A DNA stretch of 64,000 nucleotides, taken from assembly GCF_000422405.1 (NCBI RefSeq), contig NZ_AULS01000007.1, positions 62,001 through 126,000 on the forward strand, read 5' to 3'. The position numbers and the translations under genes were made by a program. Shown here in pieces: positions 52,036 to 60,955 of this stretch (position 1 is the first letter of the stretch; each line of letters starts with the position of its first letter). The DNA is from Microbacterium luticocti DSM 19459 (GTDB taxonomy: Bacteria > Actinomycetota > Actinomycetes > Actinomycetales > Microbacteriaceae). A model generated the notes under the pieces. The model ran no database searches. It was not told where the DNA came from and worked only from the letters and a program-made list of their open reading frames with translations.

Positions 52036-52039
52036 CCTC

Positions 52040-52789
52040 GTGCCCAGTGAATTCGCCGCCACGCCCGAACTGATCCTGCTGCCTGCCGTCGACGTCGCCG
52101 ACGGCAAGGCGGTGCGCCTGACCCAGGGCGCGGCCGGCACCGAGACCGACTACGGCGACCCCGTCGACGCCGCGACCGAGTGGGCGCGCCAGGGCGCCGA
52201 GTGGGTCCACCTGGTCGACCTCGACGCCGCCTTCGGCCGCGGCAACAACACCGGCGTGCTGCGCAAGGTGATCAAGCAGCTCAAGGGCGTGCAGGTGGAG
52301 CTGTCCGGCGGCATCCGCGACGACGACTCGCTGCACGCCGCTCTCGAATCCGGCGCCGCGCGCATCAACCTGGGCACCGCGGCGCTCGAGAACCCGGAAT
52401 GGGCGGCCGACGTCATCGGCCGTTACGGCGACGCGATCGCGGTGGGCCTGGACGTGCGCGGCACCACGCTGGCCGCCCGGGGCTGGACCCGCCCCGGCGG
52501 CGACCTGTGGACCGTGCTCGCGCGCCTGGAGGACGCCGGCTGCAGCCGCTACGTCGTCACCGACGTCACCAAGGACGGCACCCTGCGCGGCCCCAACCTC
52601 GACCTGCTGCGGCAGATCACCGAGCGCACCACCAAGCCCGTGGTCGCCTCCGGCGGGGTGTCGAGCCTCGACGACATCGCGGCCCTGCGCGAACTGGTGC
52701 CGTCGGGAGTGGAGGGCGCGATCGTGGGCAAGGCGCTGTACTCGGGGGCGTTCACCCTGGCCGAGGCGCTGGATGTCGCACGGGACTGA
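52040..52789 (+). CDS. priA: HisA isomerase, probably bifunctional PriA
   Basis: A (beta-alpha)8 isomerase of 249 residues for ProFAR in histidine synthesis. In actinobacteria the HisA homologue commonly also acts as TrpF (PriA); the sequence fits that group, but dual activity is inferred from the phylum. Catalytic features are [15 protein letters not shown] (Asp about residue 16), [24 protein letters not shown] (about 86), [16 protein letters not shown] (Asp about 176) and [10 protein letters not shown] (about 204). Its stop lies 17 bases inside the next gene. Confidence 0.92.
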   Translation: MPSEFAATPELILLPAVDVADGKAVRLTQGAAGTETDYGDPVDAATEWARQGAEWVHLVDLDAAFGRGNNTGVLRKVIKQLKGVQVELSGGIRDDDSLHAALESGAARINLGTAALENPEWAADVIGRYGDAIAVGLDVRGTTLAARGWTRPGGDLWTVLARLEDAGCSRYVVTDVTKDGTLRGPNLDLLRQITERTTKPVVASGGVSSLDDIAALRELVPSGVEGAIVGKALYSGAFTLAEALDVARD

Positions 52790-53555
52790 CGACTGCGCGC
52801 ACGGCGCGAACACCGCCGACTCGGCCGGGGTGCCGTGGGCCGGGCGCGCGTTCGCGACCAACCCGCACGCCGGCGACGACGGCTCGGCCGACCCGGCGCT
52901 GCACGAGGCGCTGATCGCGTTCGCGGCAGGCAGCGGTGACCCGGTGGCGGTGGTCGATGCGTACCGCACCGCGCGCGTGCTCATCCCGCTGGTCGCCGAG
53001 AAGGGCGAGACCGGCGTCGCACCCGGCGGACACACCGTCGACAAGACGCAGGAGCTGTCGATCGTGACGGTCGCCGCCCCCGACGGCCGGCGCGTGCTGC
53101 CCGTGTTCACCGACGTCCAGGCGCTGGCGCGGTGGGATGCCACGGCCCGCCCGGTTCCTGTGGACGGGGTGCGCACGGCACTGGCCGCCGTCGACGACGA
53201 CACCGACATGATCGTCATCGACCCCGCCTCGCCCACCGAGCATGTGCTGCGCCGCCCGGCGGTGTGGGCCATCGCGCAGCAGGCGCCGTGGGAGCCCAGC
53301 TACCGCAGCCGGGAGGTGTACGCGGCACTGCACGAGAGCATCGGGCGCGAACTGGCGGTACTCGATCTTCAGGTGGCCGGCGGTGATCCACAGTCACGGC
53401 TGCGCGGCCCCGAGCTGATCGTGCGGCTGCGTCTGGTCGACGGTCTGGACCGCCAGGCGCTGGACGCGGTGCTGGCCCGGCTGGCGAAAAGATGGGCGGC
53501 CGACGACCGCATCGCGACCCTCGTCGACTCGCTGAGCGTCAAGCTCACCCACTGA
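52773..53555 (+). CDS. SseB-family protein
   Basis: A 260-residue protein with an SseB N-terminal-type domain. Recognisable stretches are [14 protein letters not shown] (about residue 40), [13 protein letters not shown] (about 68), [33 protein letters not shown] (split here; about 90-120) and [12 protein letters not shown]. The function is unknown; in actinobacteria it often follows hisA. The ATG at 52773 overlaps priA by 17 bases, so it is likely co-translated with the histidine genes. Confidence 0.85.
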   Translation: MSHGTDDCAHGANTADSAGVPWAGRAFATNPHAGDDGSADPALHEALIAFAAGSGDPVAVVDAYRTARVLIPLVAEKGETGVAPGGHTVDKTQELSIVTVAAPDGRRVLPVFTDVQALARWDATARPVPVDGVRTALAAVDDDTDMIVIDPASPTEHVLRRPAVWAIAQQAPWEPSYRSREVYAALHESIGRELAVLDLQVAGGDPQSRLRGPELIVRLRLVDGLDRQALDAVLARLAKRWAADDRIATLVDSLSVKLTH

Positions 53556-53563
53556 CGCTCACG

Positions 53564-53594
53564 CGGGCCGGTTCCGGGTCAGGTGACCGGCCCG
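53564..53594. terminator. Inverted repeat between sseB-like gene and DUF1844 gene
   Basis: CGGGCCGG (53564-53571) pairs with CCGGCCCG (53587-53594) across 15 bases. It overlaps the last codons of the minus-strand gene and may end transcription from both sides. Confidence 0.5.
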
Positions 53595-53974
53595 GTCCAC
53601 TTCTCGCCGGGGCCTTCGCCCACCGGGTCGGGGATCGCGGACGCCTCGCGGAACGCCAGTTGCAGCGAGCGCAGCCCGTCGCGCAGCGGCGCCGCGTGGG
53701 CGCTGCTGATCTCGGGGGAGCCGGCGGTGACGAGCCCTGCCAGCGCGTTGATGAGCTTGCGGGCACCGTCCAGGTCGGTCTGCGCCTCGGGGTCGTCGGC
53801 CAGGCCCAGCTTGACCGCCGCGGCGCTCATCAGGTGCACCGCGGTCGTGGTGATGACCTCCACCGCCGGCACATCGGCGATGTCGCGCGTCGCCTCGGCG
53901 GCGGCGCGCTCCTGCTGTTCCCAGCGCGCCAGGCGCGCGGCATCCTGATCGGGTCCGTCCGGAATCGTGTCCAC
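53579..53974 (-). CDS. DUF1844 protein
   Basis: A 131-residue DUF1844 protein of unknown function. The family core is [25 protein letters not shown] (about residues 38-62, split here) followed by [16 protein letters not shown]. The GTG at 53974 gives the typical short charged N-terminus. In actinobacteria DUF1844 genes commonly lie beside infC, as here, but this one is read in the opposite direction. Confidence 0.85.
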   Translation of the reverse strand: MDTIPDGPDQDAARLARWEQQERAAAEATRDIADVPAVEVITTTAVHLMSAAAVKLGLADDPEAQTDLDGARKLINALAGLVTAGSPEISSAHAAPLRDGLRSLQLAFREASAIPDPVGEGPGEKWTGPVT

Positions 53975-53988
53975 GTCGTACTCTCTGC

Positions 53989-53994
53989 TAGACT
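53989..53994 (+). promoter_or_regulatory. -10 element for infC-rpmI-rplT
   Basis: TAGACT, giving a leader of about 200 bases before infC. Confidence 0.55.
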
Positions 53995-54000
53995 GGGCGG

Positions 54001-54201
54001 GCTCCGGGGCTGTCTGTCCCGGGTCGAAAGAGGATCACATCCCACCCGCGCTTGCCGTTCCAGGCTACCGGGTCGTTGCACTCCGCCGGTCCGCCGGCAG
54101 CCAGGGTGCGAAGCCGGTGCACGACGCACCGTGCGGGTGGCGTGTATCCGCCCGCGACGCACCCGCGCCGCGGCCCCCACCCGCACGAAGAGGAGTTCCG
54201 C
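54001..54201 (+). other. infC operon leader
   Basis: About 200 bases with no recognised gene. In many bacteria the infC-rpmI-rplT leader binds ribosomal protein L20 or IF-3 for autoregulation; here the GC-rich inverted segments (GGTGCACGACGCACC around 54114-54130) suggest structure, but no known L20 leader was identified. Confidence 0.4.
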
Positions 54202-54828
54202 ATCAGCGATCCCCGCACCAACGAGCGCATCCGCGTCCCCGAGGTCCGACTCGTCGGGCCCAACGGCGAGCAGGTCGGCGTCGTCGCCATCCAGGTTGCG
54301 CAGCGTCTGGCTCAGGAGGCAGACCTCGATCTCGTCGAGGTCGCGCCCAACTCGAAGCCTCCCGTGGTCAAGATCATGGACTACGGCAAGTACAAGTACG
54401 AAGCCGCCCAGAAGGCGAAGGAAGCCCGCCGCAACCAGGCGAACACCATCCTCAAAGAGGTGCGGTTCCGTCTGAAGATCGAGGCGCACGACTACACGAC
54501 CAAGCTCAAGCGCGCCGAGGGGTTCCTTCAGGCCGGCGACAAGGTCAAGGCGATGATCCTGTTCCGCGGTCGTGAGCAGTCCCGGCCCGAGCTGGGCGTG
54601 CGCCTGCTCAAGCGGTTCGCCGAGGACGTCGCCGAGTTCGGCACCGTGGAGTCCAACCCCCGCATCGACGGCCGCAACATGGTGATGGTGATTGCGCCGC
54701 ACAAGAACAAGTCCGAGGTCAAGACCGAGCAGAACGCGCAGCGCGCGGCGAACAAGGCCGCCGCGCGCGAGGCGAAGGCCGCGGCATCCAGCAGCCCCTC
54801 GCAGACCTCCGGCTCCGACGCCGAATAG
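54202..54828 (+). CDS. infC: Translation initiation factor IF-3, probable AUC start
   Basis: Binds the 30S subunit and checks the initiator codon; 208 residues from the start chosen. The N-domain shows [20 protein letters not shown] and the linker [21 protein letters not shown]; the C-domain includes [15 protein letters not shown] (about residues 113-127). The tail after about 175 is Ala/Lys-rich. No ATG, GTG or TTG lies where the family begins. Instead ATC (54202-54204) sits seven bases after GAGGAG and gives [11 protein letters not shown], the right length before NERIR. IF-3 genes use AUU or AUC starts in other bacteria because IF-3 rejects them, giving feedback control. A pipeline would likely call an upstream GTG. 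Confidence 0.92.
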   Translation: MSDPRTNERIRVPEVRLVGPNGEQVGVVAIQVAQRLAQEADLDLVEVAPNSKPPVVKIMDYGKYKYEAAQKAKEARRNQANTILKEVRFRLKIEAHDYTTKLKRAEGFLQAGDKVKAMILFRGREQSRPELGVRLLKRFAEDVAEFGTVESNPRIDGRNMVMVIAPHKNKSEVKTEQNAQRAANKAAAREAKAAASSSPSQTSGSDAE

Positions 54829-54896
54829 GCCCCACCGACTCCCGCACCGCGGGTCACACTTCCCGCGACAGCGGGATGCACAACGAAGGAAGAGAC

Positions 54897-55091
54897 ATGC
54901 CGAAGCAGAAGACGAACTCGAGCGCCAAGAAGCGCTTCAAGGTCACCGGCAGCGGAAAGATCATGAAGCAGCAGTCCGGGATGCGTCACCACCTCGAGGT
55001 GAAGCCCAGCAAGCGGACCCGTCGCCTGAACAAGGACGAGGTCATCTCTGGCAGCGACGCGAAGAACGTCAAGAAGCTCCTCGGGCGCTGA
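54897..55091 (+). CDS. rpmI: 50S ribosomal protein L35
   Basis: A 64-residue L35, the normal family length, with [20 protein letters not shown] and [17 protein letters not shown]. The ATG at 54897 is preceded by GAAGGAAGAG; an in-frame ATG at 54876 is leader. Small hairpins (TCCCGC/GCGGGA at 54861-54876) lie between infC and rpmI. Confidence 0.96.
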   Translation: MPKQKTNSSAKKRFKVTGSGKIMKQQSGMRHHLEVKPSKRTRRLNKDEVISGSDAKNVKKLLGR

Positions 55092-55123
55092 GCGCACCGA
55101 CTGCACGTTAGGAACGAAACGAA

Positions 55124-55504
55124 ATGGCTAGAGTCAAGCGGGCCGTCAACGCCCACAAGAAGCGTCGCGTCATCCTTGAGCGCGCCTCGGGCTACCGGGG
55201 TCAGCGGTCGCGTCTGTACCGCAAGGCGAAGGAGCAGGTCACCCACTCGCTGGTCTACGCGTACCGCGACCGCCGCAAGCGCAAGGGCGACTTCCGTCGA
55301 CTGTGGATCCAGCGCATCAACGCCGCCAGCCGCCAGAACGGCCTGACCTACAACCGGTTCATGCAGGGTCTGCGCCTGGCCGACGTGCAGGTCGACCGCC
55401 GCATGCTCGCCGAGCTGGCCGTGAACGACCCGACCGCGTTCACCGCGCTGGTCGAGGTCGCGAAGAAGGCGCTCCCCGAGAACGTCAACGCACCGGCCGC
55501 CTGA
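55124..55504 (+). CDS. rplT: 50S ribosomal protein L20
   Basis: A 126-residue L20 that binds 23S rRNA early in assembly. It shows [55 protein letters not shown] and the C-terminal regulatory-type domain. It is last in the infC operon and is followed by a strong terminator. Confidence 0.97.
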   Translation: MARVKRAVNAHKKRRVILERASGYRGQRSRLYRKAKEQVTHSLVYAYRDRRKRKGDFRRLWIQRINAASRQNGLTYNRFMQGLRLADVQVDRRMLAELAVNDPTAFTALVEVAKKALPENVNAPAA

Positions 55505-55517
55505 GCCGGCGCGTACG

Positions 55518-55554
55518 CGAACGGCGTCCCGTCCTCGTGACGGGGCGCCGTTCG
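55518..55554 (+). terminator. Terminator hairpin after rplT
   Basis: A 16-base stem (55518-55533 with 55539-55554, one T-G pair), loop CTCGT, no T-run. Confidence 0.75.
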
Positions 55555-55589
55555 TCGTACGCCGGGTCGGGTGTCGGGATGCCGCACCC

Positions 55590-55595
55590 TAGACT
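55590..55595 (+). promoter_or_regulatory. -10 element of a leaderless promoter (SpoU gene)
   Basis: TAGACT, then GATCGC and the GTG at 55602. Confidence 0.62.
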
Positions 55596-55601
55596 GATCG
55601 C

Positions 55602-56417
55602 GTGCTCGAGAACCCGCGATCGGCCCGCGTCCGCGCCGTGGCGAAGCTGGCCAAGCGCCGGGTGCGGGAAGAGACCGGGCTGTTCCTGCTCGAGGGCCCG
55701 CAGGCGGTCCGCGAGGCGCTGACCTACCGACCCGACGCGATCGTCGACCTGTTCGCCACACCCGCCGCCGCCGACAAGCACGTCGACCTGCGCCGTCGGT
55801 GCGAGCAGGTCGGCGTCCAGATCGTCGTCACCGCTGAACAGGTGCTGGCCGTCATGGCCGACACCGTCACCCCGCAGGGGGTGCTGGCCGTGGCACGGCG
55901 GTTCCCGGTGACCGTGGCCGACGTGCTCGCGGCATCCCCGCGCCTTCTCGCCGTGTGCGAGCAGGTGCGCGATCCGGGCAACCTGGGCACCATCATCCGC
56001 GCCGCCGACGCGGCGGGGGCGGATGCCGTGATCCTGACCGGCCGCACCGTCGACCCGTACAACCCCAAGGTGGTGCGCTCGACCACCGGGTCGCTGTTCC
56101 ACCTGCCCGTCGCCGTCGACGGCGAGGTGGCCGAGGTCGTGGCGGCCGTGCGGGCCGCAGGTCTGCACGTGGTGGCGGCCGACGTGAAGGGCGACGACCT
56201 GCTCGCCGCACGCGAGGCGGGAGAGCTGGCGCGGCCGACGGCGTGGCTGTTCGGCAACGAGGCGCGCGGCCTCGACGACGACGTGCTGGCCCTGGCCGAC
56301 ACCGCGCTGCGCCTGCCGATCTACGGGCGCGCCGAGTCGCTGAACCTGGCCACGGCGGCCAGCGTCTGCCTCTACGAATCGGCCTTCGCGCAGCGCGCCA
56401 CGGTCACGGATCGATAA
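55602..56417 (+). CDS. SpoU/TrmH-family RNA 2'-O-methyltransferase
   Basis: A 271-residue SPOUT methyltransferase. The N-terminal part (about residues 1-95, with [22 protein letters not shown]) is an RNA-binding L30e-like domain. The knotted SAM domain has [23 protein letters not shown] (motif 1, split here; about 126-148), [14 protein letters not shown] (motif 2, about 222) and the motif 3 stretch [22 protein letters not shown]. The rRNA or tRNA site is not identifiable. It follows the L20 operon but has its own leaderless promoter. Confidence 0.9.
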   Translation: MLENPRSARVRAVAKLAKRRVREETGLFLLEGPQAVREALTYRPDAIVDLFATPAAADKHVDLRRRCEQVGVQIVVTAEQVLAVMADTVTPQGVLAVARRFPVTVADVLAASPRLLAVCEQVRDPGNLGTIIRAADAAGADAVILTGRTVDPYNPKVVRSTTGSLFHLPVAVDGEVAEVVAAVRAAGLHVVAADVKGDDLLAAREAGELARPTAWLFGNEARGLDDDVLALADTALRLPIYGRAESLNLATAASVCLYESAFAQRATVTDR

Positions 56418-56457
56418 ACCCCTGCCGGATCGGCCACCATTTCACCGGGGTTTTCCA

Positions 56458-56463
56458 TAGGGT
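56458..56463 (+). promoter_or_regulatory. -10 element of a leaderless promoter (gluA)
   Basis: TAGGGT, then seven bases and the ATG at 56471. Confidence 0.6.
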
Positions 56464-56470
56464 TGTCTGT

Positions 56471-57262
56471 ATGACGATCCCCGATGACGCGGCTCCGCAG
56501 ACGTCGAACATCTCGGTGCGGCGGGGCGACCCGCTGGTCGTGATCCAGAACGTGCAGAAGCACTACGGCGACTTCCAGGCCCTGAAAGACATCGACCTCA
56601 CCGTGAACCGCGGCGAGGTCGTCGTGGTGATCGGCCCTTCCGGGTCCGGCAAGTCCACGCTGTGCCGCACCATCAACCGGCTCGAGACGATCACCAGCGG
56701 AACCATCAGCATCGACGGCGAAGAACTGCCGACAGAGGGCAAGGGCCTCGCCCGGTTGCGCAGCGACGTCGGCATGGTGTTCCAGTCGTTCAACCTGTTC
56801 TCGCACCTGACGATCCTCGACAACGTCACGCTCGGTCCGATCAAGGTCCGCAACATGAAGAAGGCGGATGCCGAGGCCCGGGCGCGTGCCCTGCTCGACC
56901 GTGTCGGGGTCGCCCAGCAGGCCGACAAGCTTCCCGCGCAACTGTCGGGCGGTCAGCAGCAGCGCGTCGCGATCGCCCGGGCGCTCGCGATGAACCCGAA
57001 GGTGATGCTGTTCGACGAGCCGACCAGTGCGTTGGACCCGGAGATGATCAACGAGGTGCTCGACGTCATGGTGGGCCTCGCCCAGGAGGGCATGACGATG
57101 ATCGTCGTCACCCACGAGATGGGGTTCGCGCGCAAGGCGGCGGACCGCGTCGTGTTCATGGCCGACGGCCAGATCGTCGAGCAGGCCACGCCCGAGGACT
57201 TCTTCACCAACCCCCAGTCGGATCGCGCCAAGGACTTCCTCTCGAAGCTCCTCACGCACTGA
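56471..57262 (+). CDS. gluA: Glutamate ABC transporter ATP-binding protein
   Basis: A 263-residue ATPase of the polar-amino-acid ABC family. Walker A is [12 protein letters not shown] (about residues 57-68), the Q-loop MVFQSFNLF (about 102-110), the signature [15 protein letters not shown] (about 158-172) and Walker [15 protein letters not shown] (about 178-191). The N-terminal 20 residues are additional. It heads a four-gene unit with binding protein GluB and permeases GluC and GluD, as in the corynebacterial glutamate importer. Confidence 0.92.
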   Translation: MTIPDDAAPQTSNISVRRGDPLVVIQNVQKHYGDFQALKDIDLTVNRGEVVVVIGPSGSGKSTLCRTINRLETITSGTISIDGEELPTEGKGLARLRSDVGMVFQSFNLFSHLTILDNVTLGPIKVRNMKKADAEARARALLDRVGVAQQADKLPAQLSGGQQQRVAIARALAMNPKVMLFDEPTSALDPEMINEVLDVMVGLAQEGMTMIVVTHEMGFARKAADRVVFMADGQIVEQATPEDFFTNPQSDRAKDFLSKLLTH

Positions 57263-57289
57263 TCCGGCCCGCACGAAAGAGAGAGACAC

Positions 57290-58201
57290 ATGCGAAAGAC
57301 CCGCATCATCGCGAGCCTGAGCGTGGCGGCCGCAGCGCTGCTCGCGCTCACCGCCTGCAACAGCGGAACACCGGGTGACAACGGCGGGAACGGGAACGCG
57401 GGCACCACCGGCAGCCAGACGCCGTGGACGGTCGCAACCGACGTCGACCTCACCGGCAGCCCGACCTTCGACCGCATCAAGAAGGCCGACAAGGTCACCA
57501 TCGGCGTCAAGGAGGACCAGCCGGGGCTCGGCTACCTCGACGCCACGACGAACAAGCGTTCCGGGTTCGACGTCGACATCGCCCGCTGGATGGCGGCATC
57601 CCTCGGCTACGGCGAAGACAAGATCGACTTCAAGCCGATCGCCTCGGCGAACCGCGAGCAGGCCATCGTGAACGGCGACGTCGACTTCTACGTCGGCACC
57701 TACTCGATCACCGACAAGCGCAAGGAGCAGATCGCGTTCGCCGGTCCGTACTTCGTGACCGGTCAGGGCCTGCTGGTGGCCAAGGACAACGACAAGATCA
57801 CCGGCAAGGACTCGCTGACCAAGGATGATGTGGTCTGCTCGGCGACCGGATCCACCTCGATCCAGCAGATCAAGTCGCTGACCCCGGCGCAGACCAAGGA
57901 GTACGACACGTACTCCAAGTGCGTGCAGGCACTGATCCAGGGGCAGGTCGACGCCGTGACCACGGATGAGGCGATCCTGCTCGGTTACGCCGCACAGGAC
58001 CCCGAGCACCTCAAGACCGTCGGCGACGTGTTCAGCCAGGAGCGGTACGGCATCGGCCTGGCCAAGGACGACGCCGCGCTGCAGGCGTATTTCAACAACG
58101 TGCTCACCGACGGGCACGACGTGTGGCAGAAGATCTTCGACAACAACCTCGGTGCCTCGGGCGTGAAGGCCGAGCAGCCGGCGGTCGACCCGGTCGGCTG
58201 A
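57290..58201 (+). CDS. gluB: Glutamate ABC transporter substrate-binding lipoprotein
   Basis: A 303-residue lipoprotein (signal ending LLALTACNSG, Cys at about residue 23) anchored to the outer face of the membrane. The SBP family 3 fold is seen in VTIGVKEDQPGLGYLD (about 66), KRSGFDVDIARWMAASLGY and ADVDFYVGTYSITDKRKEQ-type stretches (here NGDVDFYVGTYSITDKR). It delivers glutamate or a related acidic amino acid to GluCD. AAAGAGAGAGA lies before the ATG. Confidence 0.92.
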   Translation: MRKTRIIASLSVAAAALLALTACNSGTPGDNGGNGNAGTTGSQTPWTVATDVDLTGSPTFDRIKKADKVTIGVKEDQPGLGYLDATTNKRSGFDVDIARWMAASLGYGEDKIDFKPIASANREQAIVNGDVDFYVGTYSITDKRKEQIAFAGPYFVTGQGLLVAKDNDKITGKDSLTKDDVVCSATGSTSIQQIKSLTPAQTKEYDTYSKCVQALIQGQVDAVTTDEAILLGYAAQDPEHLKTVGDVFSQERYGIGLAKDDAALQAYFNNVLTDGHDVWQKIFDNNLGASGVKAEQPAVDPVG

Positions 58202-58276
58202 CCCGTTCCGGTCGGGCGGCGCCGTCGTGCGCCGCCCGACCGCTGCCCCGAAACCGACGACGAAAGAGGAGGCGCG

Positions 58277-58957
58277 ATGGACGTCCCGCAGTTGTGGCTG
58301 AACGCGCTGCAGGGGACGCTGATCCTGTTCTTCGCGGGCGGCGCCCTTGCGCTGGTGCTCGGGATCATCGTCGGCACGATGCGCGTCTCGCCGATCCCGG
58401 TGGCGCGCGCGGTCGGCACGGTCTACGTGAACTGGATCCGCAACACCCCCCTCACGCTGGTGATGTTCTTCTTCGCGTTCTGCATCCCGATCCTGATGGC
58501 GCAGCGAGTCAGCTCGCTCGTGCTGGCCACGATCGCGCTGGGCGTGTACACCGCGACGTATGTGGCCGAGACCATCCGCTCCGGCGTGAACACCGTACCG
58601 GTCGGCCAGGCCGAGGCCGCCCGCGCGCTCGGCCTGGGCTTCGGTCAGGTCATGTCGCTCGTGGTGCTGCCGCAGGCGTTCCGATCCGTCATCCCGCCGA
58701 TGGTGAGCGTGTTCATCGCGCTGCTGAAGAACACCACCGTCGCGGCCGGCTTCGCGGTGCTGAACCTCGGCTCGGTGGCCCTCTACCTCAGCGAGATCCG
58801 CGAGCCGGGCCGGCGCGACAACCTGCTCGAGACGATGATGTCGGGCGGAAACCTGCTGCTCACCCTCATCCTCATCGCACTGATCTTCGTCGTCATGGTG
58901 CTGCTGCTGGCCTGGCTGCAACGGGCGCTTGAGAAGAAGTGGAGGGTCGAGCGATGA
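58277..58957 (+). CDS. gluC: Glutamate ABC transporter permease GluC
   Basis: A 226-residue permease of the HisM/GlnP type with about five membrane helices. The ATPase-docking EAA-type loop is EAARALGLGFGQVMSLVVLPQAF (about residues 114-136, split here). AGAGGAGG supports the ATG. The stop overlaps gluD by four bases. It pairs with GluD to form the channel. Confidence 0.92.
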   Translation: MDVPQLWLNALQGTLILFFAGGALALVLGIIVGTMRVSPIPVARAVGTVYVNWIRNTPLTLVMFFFAFCIPILMAQRVSSLVLATIALGVYTATYVAETIRSGVNTVPVGQAEAARALGLGFGQVMSLVVLPQAFRSVIPPMVSVFIALLKNTTVAAGFAVLNLGSVALYLSEIREPGRRDNLLETMMSGGNLLLTLILIALIFVVMVLLLAWLQRALEKKWRVER

Positions 58958-59874
58958 GCTCCGTGCTGTACGACGTCCCCGGCCCCCGGGCGCGGGTGCG
59001 CAACCTGGTCCTCGGCGCGATCACCGTGCTCGTGGTGGCCGCGATCTTCGGCGTCGTGGTGTGGCGGCTGGCCGCCACCGGCCAGTTCGACGCCCAGAAG
59101 TGGTCGATCTTCACCTACACCCGGCCGTGGCTCCTGCTGCTCGAGGGCCTGGGCGCCACGCTCGCGGCGTTCGTGGTCGCGGCGATCGGCGCGCTCATCC
59201 TGGGCTTCGTGCTCGCCGTCGGCCGACTGTCGGACCACGCCTGGGTGCGCGTGCCCGTCGGTTGGATCACCGAGATCCTCCGGGCCATCCCGGTGCTGAT
59301 CTTCATGATGCTGCTGTACTACGGCCTGCCGGTGCTGGGTGTGCGGATGGACCCCTACTGGGCCGTCGTGATCGCGCTCATCGCCTACAACGGCTCGGTG
59401 CTGGCCGAGGCCATCCGCGCCGGCGTGGAGTCGCTGCCGCGCGGCCAGAAGGAGGCCGGGTACGCGGTCGGGCTGCGCAAGAACGAGGTGATGCGCCTCA
59501 TCCTGCTGCCGCAGGCGGTGCGGGCCATGATGCCGGTCATCATCTCGCAGCTCGTGGTGGCGCTGAAGGACACCGCGCTCGGCTTCATCATCACCTACCC
59601 CGAGCTGCTGCATTACATCCAGCTGCTCGGTGGCCAGGTGCCGTTCGGAACCCCGCTGGTGCCCACAGCGATCGTCGGCGGTTCGATCTACGTCGCGTTG
59701 TGTCTGCTGCTCTCGTATGTCGCCTACCGCGTCGAGAAGCGCACACGTCGCTCGCCGAAGGCCGCCCGACTGGACCCGGGCGACGGCGGCGATGTCACCA
59801 CCGCGACCGAGCGCATCGCCGTGCAACGGGGCGTCGGCAAGTTCGACGGCACGTACCAGGGCCCGCAGCTCTGA
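58954..59874 (+). CDS. gluD: Glutamate ABC transporter permease GluD
   Basis: A 306-residue permease, longer than GluC because of an N-terminal helix (about residues 22-42) and a C-terminal cytoplasmic tail of about 40 residues (GDGGDVTTATERIAVQRGVG). The docking loop is EAGYAVGLRKNEVMRLILLP (about 167-186). The ATG at 58954 is coupled to gluC and has GGAGGG upstream. An in-frame GTG at 58939 would add five residues. Confidence 0.92.
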   Translation: MSSVLYDVPGPRARVRNLVLGAITVLVVAAIFGVVVWRLAATGQFDAQKWSIFTYTRPWLLLLEGLGATLAAFVVAAIGALILGFVLAVGRLSDHAWVRVPVGWITEILRAIPVLIFMMLLYYGLPVLGVRMDPYWAVVIALIAYNGSVLAEAIRAGVESLPRGQKEAGYAVGLRKNEVMRLILLPQAVRAMMPVIISQLVVALKDTALGFIITYPELLHYIQLLGGQVPFGTPLVPTAIVGGSIYVALCLLLSYVAYRVEKRTRRSPKAARLDPGDGGDVTTATERIAVQRGVGKFDGTYQGPQL

Positions 59875-59897
59875 CAGAGGTGATCACCGCCCGCCGG

Positions 59898-59903
59898 TAG
59901 ACT
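59898..59903 (+). promoter_or_regulatory. -10 element of a leaderless promoter (pheS)
   Basis: TAGACT, eight bases before the GTG at 59912. Confidence 0.6.
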
Positions 59904-59911
59904 CGATTCTC

Positions 59912-60955
59912 GTGTCCGACGAGGTAACCGAGATCACCCCCGAGGCGGTTCAGTCCGCGGTCAGCGCCGCGCTCGACGCCATCGCCGCCGCCGGCGACAC
60001 CGCCGCCCTGAAGGCCGCGCGTGCCGCGCACACCGCCGAGGGTTCGCCGCTGGCGCGGCTGAACGCCCGCATGCGCGAGGTGCCGCCCGAGCGCAAGGCC
60101 GAGTTCGGCAAGCTCATCGGCAGCGGCCGTGCACGCGTGAACCAGGCGCTGGCAGCCCGTGAGGCCGAGCTCGACGCGGCCGAGACCGCGGCACGCCTGG
60201 AGGCCGAGCGGGTGGATGTCACCGCCGTGGCCACGCGATCGCGCGTGGGCGCGCGGCATCCGCTCACCCTGTTGCAGGAGCAGATCGGCGACATCTTCGT
60301 CGGGATGGGGTGGGAGATCGCCGAGGGCCCCGAGCTCGAGCACGAGTGGTACAACTTCGACGCGCTCAACCTCGACCCCGACCATCCCGCACGCCAGATG
60401 CAGGACACCTTCTACGTCGACCCACCCGAACGACACCTGGTGATGCGCACGCAGACGAGCCCGGTGCAGATGCGTTCCATGCTCACCCGCGAGCTGCCGA
60501 TCTACGTGATCTCGCCCGGGCGCGTGTTCCGCACCGACGAGTACGACGCCACCCACCTGCCCGTGTTCACGCAGGTGGAGGGCCTGGTCGTCGACAAGGG
60601 CATCACGATGGCGCACCTGAAGGGCACCCTCGACCACCTGGCCCGGCAGCTGTTCGGCGCCGAGGCGAAGACCCGGCTGCGGACCAACTACTTCCCGTTC
60701 ACCGAGCCGAGTGCCGAGTTCGACCTGTGGCATCCCACCTTCAAGGACGGGCCTCGCTGGATCGAATGGGGCGGCTGCGGCATGGTCAATCCGAACGTGC
60801 TGCGCGCGGCGGGCATCGACCCCGAGGTGTACTCCGGCTTCGCGTTCGGCATCGGCGTCGAACGCGCCCTGATGTTCCGCAGCGACGTGCAGGACATGCG
60901 CGACATGGCCGAAGGCGATATTCGTTTCAGCGAGCAGTTCGGGATGGTGGTGTGA
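59912..60955 (+). CDS. pheS: Phenylalanyl-tRNA synthetase alpha subunit
   Basis: The catalytic alpha subunit, 347 residues. An N-terminal coiled coil (about residues 1-100) that contacts tRNA is followed by the class II core: GARHPLTLLQEQIGDIFVGMGW (about 110-131), HLVMRTQTSPVQMRSM (motif 2 region, about 175), PSAEFDLWHPTF and motif 3 GFAFGIGVERALMFR (about 309-323). The GTG fits the leaderless element. The stop overlaps the pheT start by one base (TGATG). Confidence 0.96.
   Translation: MSDEVTEITPEAVQSAVSAALDAIAAAGDTAALKAARAAHTAEGSPLARLNARMREVPPERKAEFGKLIGSGRARVNQALAAREAELDAAETAARLEAERVDVTAVATRSRVGARHPLTLLQEQIGDIFVGMGWEIAEGPELEHEWYNFDALNLDPDHPARQMQDTFYVDPPERHLVMRTQTSPVQMRSMLTRELPIYVISPGRVFRTDEYDATHLPVFTQVEGLVVDKGITMAHLKGTLDHLARQLFGAEAKTRLRTNYFPFTEPSAEFDLWHPTFKDGPRWIEWGGCGMVNPNVLRAAGIDPEVYSGFAFGIGVERALMFRSDVQDMRDMAEGDIRFSEQFGMVV

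Noticed and set aside
56372..58921. An 849-codon minus-strand frame opposite the glutamate transporter genes
   Set aside because: Antisense shadow across several well-supported genes. The product is repetitive His/Asp/Gln-rich sequence.
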